Positions 14,333-23,447 of a DNA stretch of 64,000 nucleotides are shown here, piece after piece (position 1 is the first letter of the stretch; every line of letters starts with the position of its first letter). Made by a program: the position numbers and the translations under genes. A model generated the notes under the pieces. That model had not been told where the DNA came from, made no database searches, and saw only the letters and a program-made list of their open reading frames with translations. The stretch lies in the NCBI GenBank assembly GCA_019429385.1, contig JAHYIS010000006.1:24836-88835 (forward strand). The letters are read 5' to 3'. Origin of the DNA: ANME-2 cluster archaeon (lineage in GTDB: Archaea > Halobacteriota > Methanosarcinia > Methanosarcinales > Methanocomedenaceae).

Positions 14333-16018
14333 TCAAATCCTTTTGGTAAGCAGACTGAAAGTAATCAAATTGAGCCCCATTGGAAATAAATCGAGCATCA
14401 ACTTAGATGCCTCAACCAGGAAATGACCGCTGCCCATAGCCGGGTCCAGTACCTTGATATCCAATATGTCATGCAAGAACGGACGCTCACCCAGACCCTT
14501 TTCAGACCAGGCTTTCCGCTTCTCCTCAAGTACAGGGCCAAGGGTATTGCGCACAATGTACTTCACAATATAATCAGGTGTATAATACGAACCAGTAGCC
14601 TTGCGCTCACCTTTGTCAGTGCCGAGACATATAGAACCTGCCGTAACTTCATCAAAGGTCTTCTTACCCTGGGCATCCTTTTTGGCTATCCATTTCTCCT
14701 TCCCCTTCTCCTTAATAGCCACAAGGTCTTCTTCAGCCACCTTCAGTTTATATTCAAGCAGCCCCTCGTAAATAGAGCCAAGCTGCCTTGTCCCAAGTGT
14801 GGAATAATCTATAAAATCGCCATCATCCCTTGCCATCAGGTTAATTGCTCTGGCAAGATAATCATCACCGACTTTGTGGGTGTGCAGGAAAGGATTTTTA
14901 TCAGGGTCGAACAGGCCGCCATTGTAAGCTGGAATATAAAGGGTTTCTTTTGGAAGCCCGAACCTTTTTGATTCGCTGCCTTCATTGATCAATGCAAAAA
15001 GAGTATCCAGTTTATTCCAGTAATCTGTAGTGACAGGTAAGATAAGTTCCCTGTCATCAATTTTCCCGGCAACATCATTTTTAACAGATTCGAGACTGAG
15101 GGCACTATATGCCTGGTTACCAATATCAAGAAGTTTCCCGCTTTCAGCATAGAAAATAAATAACAATCTATAAAGCAGTCTCAACGTGTTTTCCTGGACT
15201 TCCTTTAACATATGTTCATCAGGAACAAGGTTATTCTCAGACCGGGCAAAAAACCCCTCAGAGATAACCTTCATGGCTTCATAAACATTCCTCTGGAGAC
15301 TGTCTCCCAATTCCTTTGCATACTTAACGCTGTCATCATATACCCGGTCCAGGAAATTCTTGCCGTCAAGCTCTTTTACAAAAGCATCCCGCCTGAAAAA
15401 CAGGTAGAAATACTTGAATCCCTCTACATCACCTATCTCGAAGATCGTAACAAGGTCAACATCGTAATAACTATCCAGCTTATAACTGGTCTCATTATAG
15501 TATATCCTCCAGTGATGCCCGTTGGTAAGAATGCCCCACTGAACCTGGGTCTTATGCAGATACTGGTCGATCTGGTAACTCGGGTTCTGGTATTTAAATT
15601 CACTACTGCCCCATTTATCATTTTTATCCAACGATACTTTCCATCTTTTTGCATCGCCCACCGCAATGGCTTTACGATAAAGGTCATCACTCCCTTTACG
15701 TTCCAGCGCCTCGCTTAAGGCAGTATCGTTTTCAAAGAACGCATAATCCGGCCTCCTTGAACCTTTTTCGACCCTGGCCTGTGGAATATAATGATGCCCG
15801 AGAACTTGCTCCAAAATCGGTTTAATTAAGAATTGCTCAAGCATTGATTCATCCAGATTTTTCCAGCTATCCTTCCGGCTGCGGTAAATCTCCTTTGCTC
15901 GATTGAACGTCTCTGTAATATCTTCCTGCCATACAGGTTCATCTACTATTAGCGACTCAAGATAATGATTGGAAAAAAGATTCCGGTTTTGTAAATAATT
16001 GAGTGTTGTTTGTGTCAA
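14333..16018 (-). pseudogene. Truncated type IIG restriction-modification enzyme (nuclease plus start of N6-adenine methylase)
   Basis: The 561-residue frame starts with a TTG behind AAGGACCG. Residues about 70-190 look like an N-terminal nuclease domain (RPDYAFFE, then AVGDAKRW, a PD-(D/E)xK pattern). A helical linker follows, then the start of an Eco57I-type methylase: ATGSYYTPDYIVKYIV and motif I DPAMGSGHFLVEA. The frame stops about 25 residues later, so motif IV (NPPY) and the target-recognition domain are absent; intact relatives are about twice this length. The last 18 codons (LFPMGLNLITF...) do not fit the family, so the 3' part was probably lost by deletion. Catalytic methylation should be impossible. 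Confidence 0.75.
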
Positions 16019-16103
16019 TTTCGGTCCTTTGAATTTATTTAATAATTTATCAGGCGAGACAAAATATAATTTGTGATTTTTTTTAGGCTTACAACTATTG
16101 ATA

Positions 16104-17354
16104 TTACACCATATTCGTCATCATAAGTACAGCCACAAGACAAACAGAACCAGATGCATCAACAATACTGGACATCATGGGTATGCTATGGTTATCAGGG
16201 TCCAGCCTGAACCGGTAAGCTGCAACAGCAACATAATACCCCACAAGGTTTACAATAGTTACAGCCATCAGGCCTGCAGCCGTGCTGATAAATACAAGAG
16301 TCCATACATCCGAGGTAGCAATCCCAATAAACATGCTTGCAACGAAAGCCGATATCCCGACAAGCGGGAACACCACCAGCGAGTAAAGATATATCAGCAG
16401 GAAATTTGGCAATATCTGTTTTCCGGGCAACAGGTTTGGTTTGAACATACCGGTGTGAAGCATTGAGGACAACCTTGATGTAAGAATGCCTCCCAGTGCA
16501 TTGTTATCTTCCAGGAAGAGTGGAACCATAACAAGCAGTGCAGGCAATAACAGGAAACCATCCATTTTTGAGTTGATTATCAGGCCGGCAATGGTGCTCA
16601 TAAAACCTGCAATCAACAGAATGGGGATGCTCTCATACACGATCCGCTTCATAATATCCGGCCCTGAACGAACGGTAAGCCAGATTATTGCCAGTACTAT
16701 TACGCTAAACAGGATGAACAGAATAGTATGAAAACTCGCCCCAACCCAGCTCATCACTATAACAGCAAAGAAAAGGGCAGGCAAGGTAACCATATCACCG
16801 GCAGCCGTGATAATGGGCGCACTCATATTATCAATATCCCATCCCCGGTTATGCCCGGTAACTGCAACGCCCACAGTAATGAACAGGACGAAAACACTTG
16901 AAATAATTCCCCCTATCATTGATATTAATACAAACTCAATCAGACCGATACTGTTTATACCCAGTAGTAACGCCAGCACCCTTGCCATCACACCCAGGGC
17001 AAAGGAAACAAAAAATGTGTTGACCATAGACGCAAAGATGTTCTGGCTAAGTATGCTGTTGGACTTTAATGACGTGGAGAAAATACCGGTATGAAGGGCT
17101 GTACCTAACCGGGAACCCATAGCCCCGAAGATGTTACCCCTCATACCGATAGCAGGGGTGATAAGGAGTATCAATCCTGGCATGGTTTCAAGCACGTCTG
17201 TCATCATACCAAGAACCATTCCAGCTCCCAGACTCATGATGCTCATTAATAAAAGACCTGAGAACCCTTCCTTCAGGGTAGAACGGGTGATTTGATATTG
17301 CAGGGATATCCAGAATGACATATCAGTGAAAGTATCATCTTCAAAATCTGTCAT
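16104..17354 (-). CDS. MgtE/SLC41-type divalent cation transporter with two MgtE domains
   Basis: The 416-residue membrane protein has about ten hydrophobic helices arranged as two copies of the MgtE channel domain. Repeat signatures are TPAIGMRGNIFGAMGSRLGT with GTALHTG, and in the second half NNALGGILTSRLSSMLHTG. Each is followed by a conserved acidic loop (GWDIDNMSAPIITAAGD; RLDPDNHSIPMMSSIVDASGS). No N-terminal CBS domains are present, unlike bacterial MgtE, so it resembles eukaryotic SLC41 and archaeal double-MgtE proteins. Magnesium is the likely substrate. The ATG at 17354 lies behind GAGGGATT. It is divergent from the PhoU/RCK_C gene, which probably regulates it. Confidence 0.85.
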   Translation of the reverse strand: MTDFEDDTFTDMSFWISLQYQITRSTLKEGFSGLLLMSIMSLGAGMVLGMMTDVLETMPGLILLITPAIGMRGNIFGAMGSRLGTALHTGIFSTSLKSNSILSQNIFASMVNTFFVSFALGVMARVLALLLGINSIGLIEFVLISMIGGIISSVFVLFITVGVAVTGHNRGWDIDNMSAPIITAAGDMVTLPALFFAVIVMSWVGASFHTILFILFSVIVLAIIWLTVRSGPDIMKRIVYESIPILLIAGFMSTIAGLIINSKMDGFLLLPALLVMVPLFLEDNNALGGILTSRLSSMLHTGMFKPNLLPGKQILPNFLLIYLYSLVVFPLVGISAFVASMFIGIATSDVWTLVFISTAAGLMAVTIVNLVGYYVAVAAYRFRLDPDNHSIPMMSSIVDASGSVCLVAVLMMTNMV

Positions 17355-17421
17355 TTCAATCCCTCATCGGTGGTTTTATGTATCGTTAACATAAATAGAC
17401 TGCTATTCAGGTAGATTTATT

Positions 17422-18627
17422 ATGCCACGAAAAATTGAACATTGTTCAAAGAATATGAAAGAGCTCCTTGTAGGGATGAAAGATACTTCTGAACTTATGC
17501 TTGACCTGGCATATTCTGCTGTTATCTATGACGATGAAGACATAGCAGAAGAAGTACTTCGCCTGGAAGAAAAAGTGGATACTCTTGAATATTACATGAA
17601 GATAACGGCTATGCAGGCTGCCCGCAGTATCGACGATGCCCACCAGTTATCCGGAGTCCTGAAAGCAGCATCAGCAGCAGAGAATATTGCCAATGCTGCA
17701 GGTGATATTGCAAATATCGTGTGGCTCAAGATGGGCATCCCGCCTGAACTCAAGGCAGATATTCGCGAAGCCGAAGAAACAGTTACGCGGGTAACAATAG
17801 AACCAGATAGCCCCATTATCGGTAAGACACTGGGTGAACTAAAACTTGAAACCGAAACCGGTATGGGTGTCATAGCCATACGGCAGGGTTCGTCCTGGAT
17901 ATATGACCCTGAATGGGATACATCTGTTCTGGCAGGGGATATCCTGTTCGCACGAGGTCATGATGAAGGACTACCCCTTTTTACGGAATTGGTCACAGGA
18001 AAGCCTTTTGTAAAACGTGAGTTCAAATCCACCGGGACCATTGATGACCTGGAAAAAGCTGTGGATATCGTAATAGAGATGAAGAACAAATCAGAACTTT
18101 CGGTAGGTCTGGCCTATTCCGCTGTACTGTTCTATAACAAGGAAATCGCAGATGAGGTCCGGATACTGGAAGAAGAGATGGACCAGATGAAGTACGACCT
18201 CCAGCACTGGGTGCTTGAGAGTGCCAAGCATATGGATGATGTTGACCAATTAAGGGGTCTGTTACATCTTGCAAACGCTTCGGAATATATTTCTGACGCC
18301 GCTTATGAGATTGCTGAGATTGTACTCCGAGAGATAGAACTGCATCCTATCTTCATGATGGCAGTCCGAGAATCGGATGAAGTGATATCAATGATCAATG
18401 TATATGACTGTTCGCCCATTGTTGGCAAGACCCTGGGTGAACTGGAACTTACTACCGAGACCGGTATGTATATCATGGCGGTGAAACGAGGCAGCCGATG
18501 GATATACCGACCCAGTGCAAGGACCAGGATTATGGGCAACGATGTGCTCATTGCAAGAGGTTCCCATGAAGGTGAAGCCCATCTCCTTGAAATGACAGCC
18601 TGTCCGGTAGAGTTGAAGAATAACTGA
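17422..18627 (+). CDS. Duplicated PhoU-like / RCK_C (TrkA-C) regulatory protein
   Basis: The 401-residue protein contains two copies of the same module. Each has a PhoU-like helical half (KDTSELMLDLAYSAVIYDDEDIA; KNKSELSVGLAYSAVLFYNKEIA) followed by an RCK_C ligand-binding domain (PIIGKTLGELKLETETGMGV; PIVGKTLGELELTTETGMYI, with RQGSSWIYDP / KRGSRWIYRP). RCK_C domains bind ions or nucleotides such as c-di-AMP and gate transporters. Divergent placement next to the double-MgtE transporter suggests a regulatory partner with matching internal symmetry. The ATG lies behind AGGTAGATTTATT. There is no membrane segment. Confidence 0.85.
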   Translation: MPRKIEHCSKNMKELLVGMKDTSELMLDLAYSAVIYDDEDIAEEVLRLEEKVDTLEYYMKITAMQAARSIDDAHQLSGVLKAASAAENIANAAGDIANIVWLKMGIPPELKADIREAEETVTRVTIEPDSPIIGKTLGELKLETETGMGVIAIRQGSSWIYDPEWDTSVLAGDILFARGHDEGLPLFTELVTGKPFVKREFKSTGTIDDLEKAVDIVIEMKNKSELSVGLAYSAVLFYNKEIADEVRILEEEMDQMKYDLQHWVLESAKHMDDVDQLRGLLHLANASEYISDAAYEIAEIVLREIELHPIFMMAVRESDEVISMINVYDCSPIVGKTLGELELTTETGMYIMAVKRGSRWIYRPSARTRIMGNDVLIARGSHEGEAHLLEMTACPVELKNN

Positions 18628-18753
18628 CATTGGATCAATTATTTTACACAAAGGGTAACTGTATACATAACCAATAGATGATTGTACAGGGAACGAATGG
18701 TTCTTGTATAAATGCCGAAAACTAATTCTGCAGGTCACTAAAAATAAGTAGTA

Positions 18754-18777
18754 GGGCTGGAACGTTCAACCCAGCCC
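18754..18777 (-). terminator. Terminator of the ribosomal stalk operon
   Basis: GGGCTGG and CCAGCCC form a perfect 7-base-pair stem with a 10-base loop, 27 bases beyond the rpl12 stop. On the minus strand it is followed by TACTACTTATTTTT, a typical T-rich archaeal stop signal. Confidence 0.7.
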
Positions 18778-18803
18778 GTAAAGTTTGAACTATGGTATTA
18801 TAT

Positions 18804-19112
18804 TTAACCGAACAGTGCGCCAAGTCCTTCCATTCCGCTCTCTTCTGCCTCTTCAGCAGTTTCCTCAGCTGTTGCTTCTTCTACTGCTGCCGGAGCTGCG
18901 ACTGAAGCGGTGGGTGCTGCTGCAGCTGGTGCTGCGAACGCGGCTTTCTCGATAGCTTCTGTAATATCAATATCTTCTAACGATGCTGTCAGGGCTTTTA
19001 CCCTTACTACATTGACTTCTACACCTGCAGACTCAAGTACGGCTGTGATTGCTTCTTCCGTGACTTCTTTCCCTGCATTGTGCAGTAATAGTGCTGCATA
19101 AACATATTCCAT
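18804..19112 (-). CDS. rpl12: Large subunit ribosomal protein P1 (archaeal L12)
   Basis: This is the archaeal stalk protein that recruits translation GTPases. The N-terminal dimerisation helices ([22 protein letters not shown]) are followed by an Ala-rich hinge (residues about 58-75), an acidic stretch and the conserved GTPase-binding tail MEGLGALFG. Its 102 residues are normal. It is the last gene of the secE-spt5-rpl11-rpl1-rpl10-rpl12 series, 45 bases after rpl10, and a hairpin terminator follows. Confidence 0.97.
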   Translation of the reverse strand: MEYVYAALLLHNAGKEVTEEAITAVLESAGVEVNVVRVKALTASLEDIDITEAIEKAAFAAPAAAAPTASVAAPAAVEEATAEETAEEAEESGMEGLGALFG

Positions 19113-19157
19113 TTCTTATCACCTTTTATCAATTGTTGACTGTAATTTATTCAAATT

Positions 19158-20177
19158 CTATCCGAACAGTGCACCAAGCCCTTCGGCGGCATCCTCTTCG
19201 GTTACTTCTTTCGCTGATTCTTCTGCGACCTCATCTGTTGGCTCTGCTTTTTCTTCGGCTTGTGGCTGCCTTGCCGTGGCTTGTGCACCCAGCAGACCTT
19301 TCAAATCATCGTCCAGTGCTTCATCTGACAATACAATCGCCAGAGCTAACATCTCACTTTGGGCTTTGTACATCAATATATCCATCACATCAGGACTATA
19401 TATTACTCCATTGACCGCCAGGTTCCTTGACTCTGAAACTGCCTTCGCTATCAGGGCCTTTATTGTAGTACTGGTCGGATATGCCGCATTGACTGACAGG
19501 TTGAATGCCTGTCTGGCAGCAGATATAAAGTTCTGTGTGTATAATGCCTCATCAATTGCAAGTTCAGATCCTTCAAACAATGTACCTTCCTCGAACGTTG
19601 CCCTCAGGTCCAGTCCCAGCTCAAGAGGAAATATCTCCAGACGGTTTAACATTGCCGCCAGTTTTTGAGAAACCACTTCTCCCTGTTTTGCTACAACCTT
19701 TGTTTCCCTGATAACAACCTTTCCCCCTTCAATACCGGCAGGTATTCCAGCCGTTTGCAGGTCACCGACAATCGGGCCAGGAGGGAAAGAGGTCGGACCT
19801 TTCTCAACAACAATATCTTTTGGTGACACCATGCCGCCCTTTATTGGTGATGGGGTCTTGCTTGAATTGAGGAGTTTGAATATTCTGAACGAGTTCGTAT
19901 TGGAAAATATCAGACCGGTTTCCTGGTCAATATACTTTTCCAGGGATTTGATCCCATCAGAGGACTCTTCCATTGCCCTTTGTATCAGAGTGTTCTTGCA
20001 TACCTTGATATGCACCGAATCTCTCAGGCTTGAGCGCATCTGCTGGAACTGTTTTGAAGGTAGTCCGTGGATTCCTATCAGTCCGACAACAGGATACTCA
20101 TTAATCTTAGCCTTGATTTCCTCGATCTCGTCCTTCTTCCACCTGGGTATATGTTCGCTGTGGTGTATTTCATCCAT
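19158..20177 (-). CDS. rpl10: Large subunit ribosomal protein L10 / P0 (uL10)
   Basis: P0 anchors the L12 dimers to 23S rRNA. The N-terminal rRNA-binding domain (WKKDEIEEIKAKINEYPVVGL, HIKVCKNTLIQRAM) is followed by the archaeal insertion domain (PGPIVGDLQTAGIPAGIEGGKV) and a C-terminal spine of helices that bind L12. The acidic end closes with the same EGLGALFG tail as L12. Length 339 residues is standard for archaeal P0. It begins 1 base after rpl1, so the two are translationally coupled. Confidence 0.97.
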   Translation of the reverse strand: MDEIHHSEHIPRWKKDEIEEIKAKINEYPVVGLIGIHGLPSKQFQQMRSSLRDSVHIKVCKNTLIQRAMEESSDGIKSLEKYIDQETGLIFSNTNSFRIFKLLNSSKTPSPIKGGMVSPKDIVVEKGPTSFPPGPIVGDLQTAGIPAGIEGGKVVIRETKVVAKQGEVVSQKLAAMLNRLEIFPLELGLDLRATFEEGTLFEGSELAIDEALYTQNFISAARQAFNLSVNAAYPTSTTIKALIAKAVSESRNLAVNGVIYSPDVMDILMYKAQSEMLALAIVLSDEALDDDLKGLLGAQATARQPQAEEKAEPTDEVAEESAKEVTEEDAAEGLGALFG

Positions 20178-20178
20178 A

Positions 20179-20820
20179 TTACATCACCTTCACTGCGGGT
20201 CCCATAGTGGTCTTGACATAAACAGACCTGATATTATGTTTGCCCTTCTCAAGTTTATGTTCGATCCTGTCAATGACCGACTGCACATTTTGGGCAAGTT
20301 TTTCAGGGTCCATATCCATGCGTCCAACGGGAAGATGGAACGTGAGCCTGTCCTTGCTCCGTACCCTGATAGAGTTCTTTGCCTTTTTGATGATATCCTC
20401 TATATTTTTATCAGGGGTCAGTGGTTCTGGCATTTTACCCCGGGGACCAAGAACAGGTCCGAGAGATTTGGCAATGATAGGCATATACGCCACATCCGAT
20501 ATGAAGAAATCGATATCATTTGCCAGCTCGCGTGCTTTATTCTTGTTATCCTTAAGACTTTCTATCTCTTCAGGGTCCAATATCATATCTGCGCCGGCTT
20601 TGGTTGCCCTATGGGCAATATCGCCCTTTGCAAAAACAGCAATCTTAATTGATTTACCCAGCCCGTTTGGAAGGATGATCTCTTCATCCACACGGTTTGC
20701 GGGCTGACTCATATCAATATTCTTAAGATTAAATGCAATGTCAACGCTTTCAGTGAATTTGCGCTCGGGCGCTGCTTCAAGCGCCTGTTTTACTGCTTGT
20801 ATTGTATCATTTAACGTCAT
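20179..20820 (-). CDS. rpl1: Large subunit ribosomal protein L1 (uL1)
   Basis: L1 forms the mobile stalk at the ribosomal E site and in archaea also represses its own operon by binding an rRNA-like hairpin in the mRNA. The 213-residue sequence has domain I blocks (FTESVDIAFNLKNIDMSQP, NRVDEEIILPNGLGK) and domain II with LGPVLGPRGKMPEPL. The ATG at 20820 has a strong GGAGG five bases upstream. The 112-base leader contains a hairpin with an asymmetric bulge that may be the autoregulatory site. Confidence 0.97.
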   Translation of the reverse strand: MTLNDTIQAVKQALEAAPERKFTESVDIAFNLKNIDMSQPANRVDEEIILPNGLGKSIKIAVFAKGDIAHRATKAGADMILDPEEIESLKDNKNKARELANDIDFFISDVAYMPIIAKSLGPVLGPRGKMPEPLTPDKNIEDIIKKAKNSIRVRSKDRLTFHLPVGRMDMDPEKLAQNVQSVIDRIEHKLEKGKHNIRSVYVKTTMGPAVKVM

Positions 20821-20849
20821 ACATACCTCCGTAGTATTTGCGACATGTG

Positions 20850-20877
20850 CAACCGACCGTCAGGTCTGCTACGGTTG
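20850..20877 (-). promoter_or_regulatory. Bulged hairpin in the rpl1 leader, candidate L1 autoregulation site
   Basis: Read on the minus strand, CAACC pairs with GGTTG and GACC with GGTC around a TGAC loop, leaving GTAGCA unpaired on the 5' side only. A two-part stem with a one-sided internal loop is the general shape of known L1 targets. It lies about 30 bases upstream of the rpl1 start. The role is inferred, not shown. Confidence 0.4.
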
Positions 20878-20932
20878 TTTAGGGAGTACCTTTTACTGCA
20901 CGATAAGTACTTTAAACTATCGGTCGAATCGC

Positions 20933-21415
20933 TTATGATTCGAGCCTGTCGTTGAAATCCCCGTTCTTTACTGCTTTTTGTGCTTCCCGGGGGTCCATAC
21001 CTTCCACGGTAACACCCATAGGTACACAGCTGCCGATAATTTCATTTACTGCAGATTTAAAATTCGTAGCCAGCAAACTATCACGTTTCATCCGTGCCAC
21101 TTTTGCAGCCTGTTCAATGCTCAGATTGCCTACCATATCGGTTCCAGAATGTCCTGAACCCTTCTCAATGCCCAGTTCTTTCAATATCAGCGCGGATGTG
21201 GGAGGTGTCCCAATCTCGATAGTATAATTCTTTTTAGCATCAAAGATAATCTTCACAGGAACCTGCATACCGTTAAAGTCTGCAGTTTTCTCATTAATGC
21301 TATCCACGATTTCCTTAATATTAACGCCCAGAGGACCAAGGGCCGGACCCAGAGGGGGACCGGGATTGGCTTTTCCACCAGGGACTAATGCTTCAACAAC
21401 TTGACCCATCTTCAA
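20933..21415 (-). CDS. rpl11: Large subunit ribosomal protein L11 (uL11)
   Basis: L11 forms the base of the GTPase-associated centre. The 160-residue sequence shows the N-terminal VEALVPGGKANPGPPLGPALGPLG block with the proline-rich hinge, the GTPPTSALILKELGIEKGSG linker and the C-terminal rRNA-binding domain (IIGSCVPMGVTVEG). It follows spt5 by 36 bases. A 112-base gap with a TTTAAA element and a hairpin separates it from rpl1, so an internal promoter or regulatory site there is possible. Confidence 0.97.
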   Translation of the reverse strand: MKMGQVVEALVPGGKANPGPPLGPALGPLGVNIKEIVDSINEKTADFNGMQVPVKIIFDAKKNYTIEIGTPPTSALILKELGIEKGSGHSGTDMVGNLSIEQAAKVARMKRDSLLATNFKSAVNEIIGSCVPMGVTVEGMDPREAQKAVKNGDFNDRLES

Positions 21416-21451
21416 TACCTCTTATTATAATACAAAATACTGGACATAATC

Positions 21452-21922
21452 CTAATCTTCTTCACGTTTTAGCACCCTCACATTATCACCACGTACCGTG
21501 ATGGGTATGGGTACCATTGCCTCGAACAGTTCAACAGTGATTTCTTCGTGGGTCTCATCAACTCGCTTGACCCTGGCCTTCTCTCCTTTAAAGGGACCCG
21601 AGATAAGTTCTACAATACTACCTTCAGTGATGCCGACCACTGCAGTCTTTGGTGTCAGGAAATGTTCCACTTCAGTAAATGTGGATGCTCCTTTGATAAG
21701 ACTTCTGGCATGGGGTAGTGTCTGTATGGCATGTTCCACCTGTTCGGGTGAAGGGGCCTCAACCAATATGTAGCCTTTCAACTCATCAGGTGCAAGAACT
21801 GCCCGGACATCAAGATGCTCTTTTTCTGCCATCTTGGCAATGAGACCTGCAACCGAACGCTCCTGGTTGGCCGTAGTCTTTACCACATATATCTCAGTAT
21901 CTTCAATTACATCCTCATTCAT
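21452..21922 (-). CDS. spt5: Transcription elongation factor Spt5 (NusG family)
   Basis: Spt5 binds the RNA polymerase clamp and, with Spt4, increases processivity. The NGN domain ([23 protein letters not shown] ... LKGYILVEA) is followed by a KOW domain ([23 protein letters not shown]). The chosen ATG at 21922 is preceded by GGGGGGAAGTGAGC; an upstream ATG at 21958 would add 12 residues ([12 protein letters not shown]) but has no ribosome binding site. It lies between secE and rpl11, the usual archaeal order. Confidence 0.94.
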   Translation of the reverse strand: MNEDVIEDTEIYVVKTTANQERSVAGLIAKMAEKEHLDVRAVLAPDELKGYILVEAPSPEQVEHAIQTLPHARSLIKGASTFTEVEHFLTPKTAVVGITEGSIVELISGPFKGEKARVKRVDETHEEITVELFEAMVPIPITVRGDNVRVLKREED

Positions 21923-21977
21923 GTGACTGCTCACTTCCCCCCATAAGGTCTGGTTCATATAATAATCTTTGGTTGAA

Positions 21978-22175
21978 TCATACCAATTTTGGAACTTCGG
22001 TCAGGAAGAAATATATTATAAACCCGATCAACCCAATTATCAGAATACCTGCACCTGATACCTTGGCTATCATTGTAAACTCCTCTCGTGTGGGTTTGCG
22101 GGTCAGTTTCAATATCCGCGTATATTCACTGAGTTTTAACGGTATTGTAGGTGTAGATTTTATTTCCTTTACCAA
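21978..22175 (-). CDS. secE: Preprotein translocase subunit SecE (Sss1)
   Basis: SecE clamps the two halves of the SecY channel. The 65-residue protein has the amphipathic [20 protein letters not shown] helix followed by a single membrane span ([17 protein letters not shown]), exactly the archaeal form. The start is a TTG at 22175 behind AAGTGAAACCAA. It is the first gene of the secE-spt5-rpl11-rpl1-rpl10-rpl12 run, downstream of a hairpin that separates it from ftsZ. Confidence 0.92.
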   Translation of the reverse strand: MVKEIKSTPTIPLKLSEYTRILKLTRKPTREEFTMIAKVSGAGILIIGLIGFIIYFFLTEVPKLV

Positions 22176-22264
22176 TTGGTTTCACTTCCTGTATATATGA
22201 TCAATAATCAGTCCTGTTGAGATGAAGTTTCCTCTTATCAGGCCCGGTACTAAAAAAACCTTTC

Positions 22265-22290
22265 GATTGACAGGAGATTACCTGTCAATC
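22265..22290 (-). terminator. Terminator or attenuator between ftsZ and secE
   Basis: GATTGACAGG-AGATTA-CCTGTCAATC is a perfect 10-base-pair stem, 13 bases past the ftsZ stop. On the minus strand it is followed by GAAAGGTTTTTTTAG, so it should end or attenuate ftsZ transcription before secE. Confidence 0.7.
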
Positions 22291-22302
22291 AAGATGATAC
22301 TT

Positions 22303-23433
22303 TCATTTTACGAAATCAATACCAAAGCGACTGGTAATGTTCTTGCCACTGCCTTTACCATAGATCTGAGCAGATTTCACACCTGTCACTACCAGCATGG
22401 TACGGATTGAATTCTCCAGTGCGGGATCTACCTGTGCACCCCAGATGAGACGTGCTTCGGGATCGATCTTATTGTAGACCTCCTGAACCACACTCTCTGC
22501 TTCTGAAATGGTCATATCAGGTCCGCCCACCACATTGACAAGTGCTGAAGTTGCTCCTGAAATGTCCACATCAAGCAGGGGACTCCGCAGTGCCTTTTGT
22601 ACAGATTCGACAGCTTTATCCTCACCATCGGCTTCACCAAGGCCTATCATCGCGACACCACCCTTTTGCATGACGGTCCTTACATCAGCAAAGTCCAGAT
22701 TGACCAAACCGGGTTTCGTGATGAGTTCAGTAATACCCTTCACTGCCCGCATCAACACTTCATCCGAAACCTTAAATGCCGCTTGCAGAGGCAATCTTGG
22801 TACTACTTCCAATAATCTGTCATTAGGTACAACAATGACCGTATCGGCCACATCCCTGAGACGCTCCAGGCCGGCTTCTGCATTCGTGCGCCTGACTGAA
22901 CCCTCCACGGAAAATGGCAAGGTGACCACGGCAATGGTCAATGCACCTACCGCGCGTGCATGCTCGGCAACTACCGGCGCTGAGCCAGTACCTGTACCCC
23001 CGCCAAGGCCGCAAGTAATAAATACCATATCTGCTCCCTCGACCGAGGATTTGATATCATCCTCACTCTCTTTTGCAGCTTCTTCACCAATCTGAGGCAA
23101 ACTGCCGGCACCCAATCCCCGGGTCTTTTTCTGGCCTATCAGTATCTTTCTGCTGGCATTGATATGTAAAAGATGCTGTGCATCCGTGTTGAGTGCATAA
23201 AGTTCTGCACCCGATATACCTTCTTCGGTCATTCTCTGGATGGTATTCGAACCGCCACCACCGCAACCGACCACGCGGATGTTTGTTTTCAATTGTTGAA
23301 GAACCGCTTCCAGCTCTGCATCGGTCTGCCCCACATCCTTACGTGTTTTTAGTAACGCTTCCTGGTTCCTGCCTTCCAAATTTGCCCTGGTGATGGCTTC
23401 TTTAATAATGGATTCCATCCTTTCATCCCTCAA
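22303..23433 (-). CDS. ftsZ: Cell division GTPase FtsZ
   Basis: FtsZ polymerises into the division ring. The sequence has [21 protein letters not shown], the tubulin signature [17 protein letters not shown], the [12 protein letters not shown]7-loop region that completes the neighbouring GTPase site, and the C-terminal domain ending with [11 protein letters not shown]. An extra N-terminal helix of about 45 residues ([21 protein letters not shown]) precedes the GTPase core, as in other euryarchaeal FtsZ1 proteins. It follows dtdA by 14 bases and precedes secE. Confidence 0.96.
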   Translation of the reverse strand: MRDERMESIIKEAITRANLEGRNQEALLKTRKDVGQTDAELEAVLQQLKTNIRVVGCGGGGSNTIQRMTEEGISGAELYALNTDAQHLLHINASRKILIGQKKTRGLGAGSLPQIGEEAAKESEDDIKSSVEGADMVFITCGLGGGTGTGSAPVVAEHARAVGALTIAVVTLPFSVEGSVRRTNAEAGLERLRDVADTVIVVPNDRLLEVVPRLPLQAAFKVSDEVLMRAVKGITELITKPGLVNLDFADVRTVMQKGGVAMIGLGEADGEDKAVESVQKALRSPLLDVDISGATSALVNVVGGPDMTISEAESVVQEVYNKIDPEARLIWGAQVDPALENSIRTMLVVTGVKSAQIYGKGSGKNITSRFGIDFVK

Positions 23434-23447
23434 ACATTTAAAACCTT

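Noticed and set aside
18685..18708. Hairpin with G-T pairs downstream of the PhoU/RCK_C gene
   Set aside because: Weak stem with two wobble pairs and no T-run; not strong enough to call a terminator.
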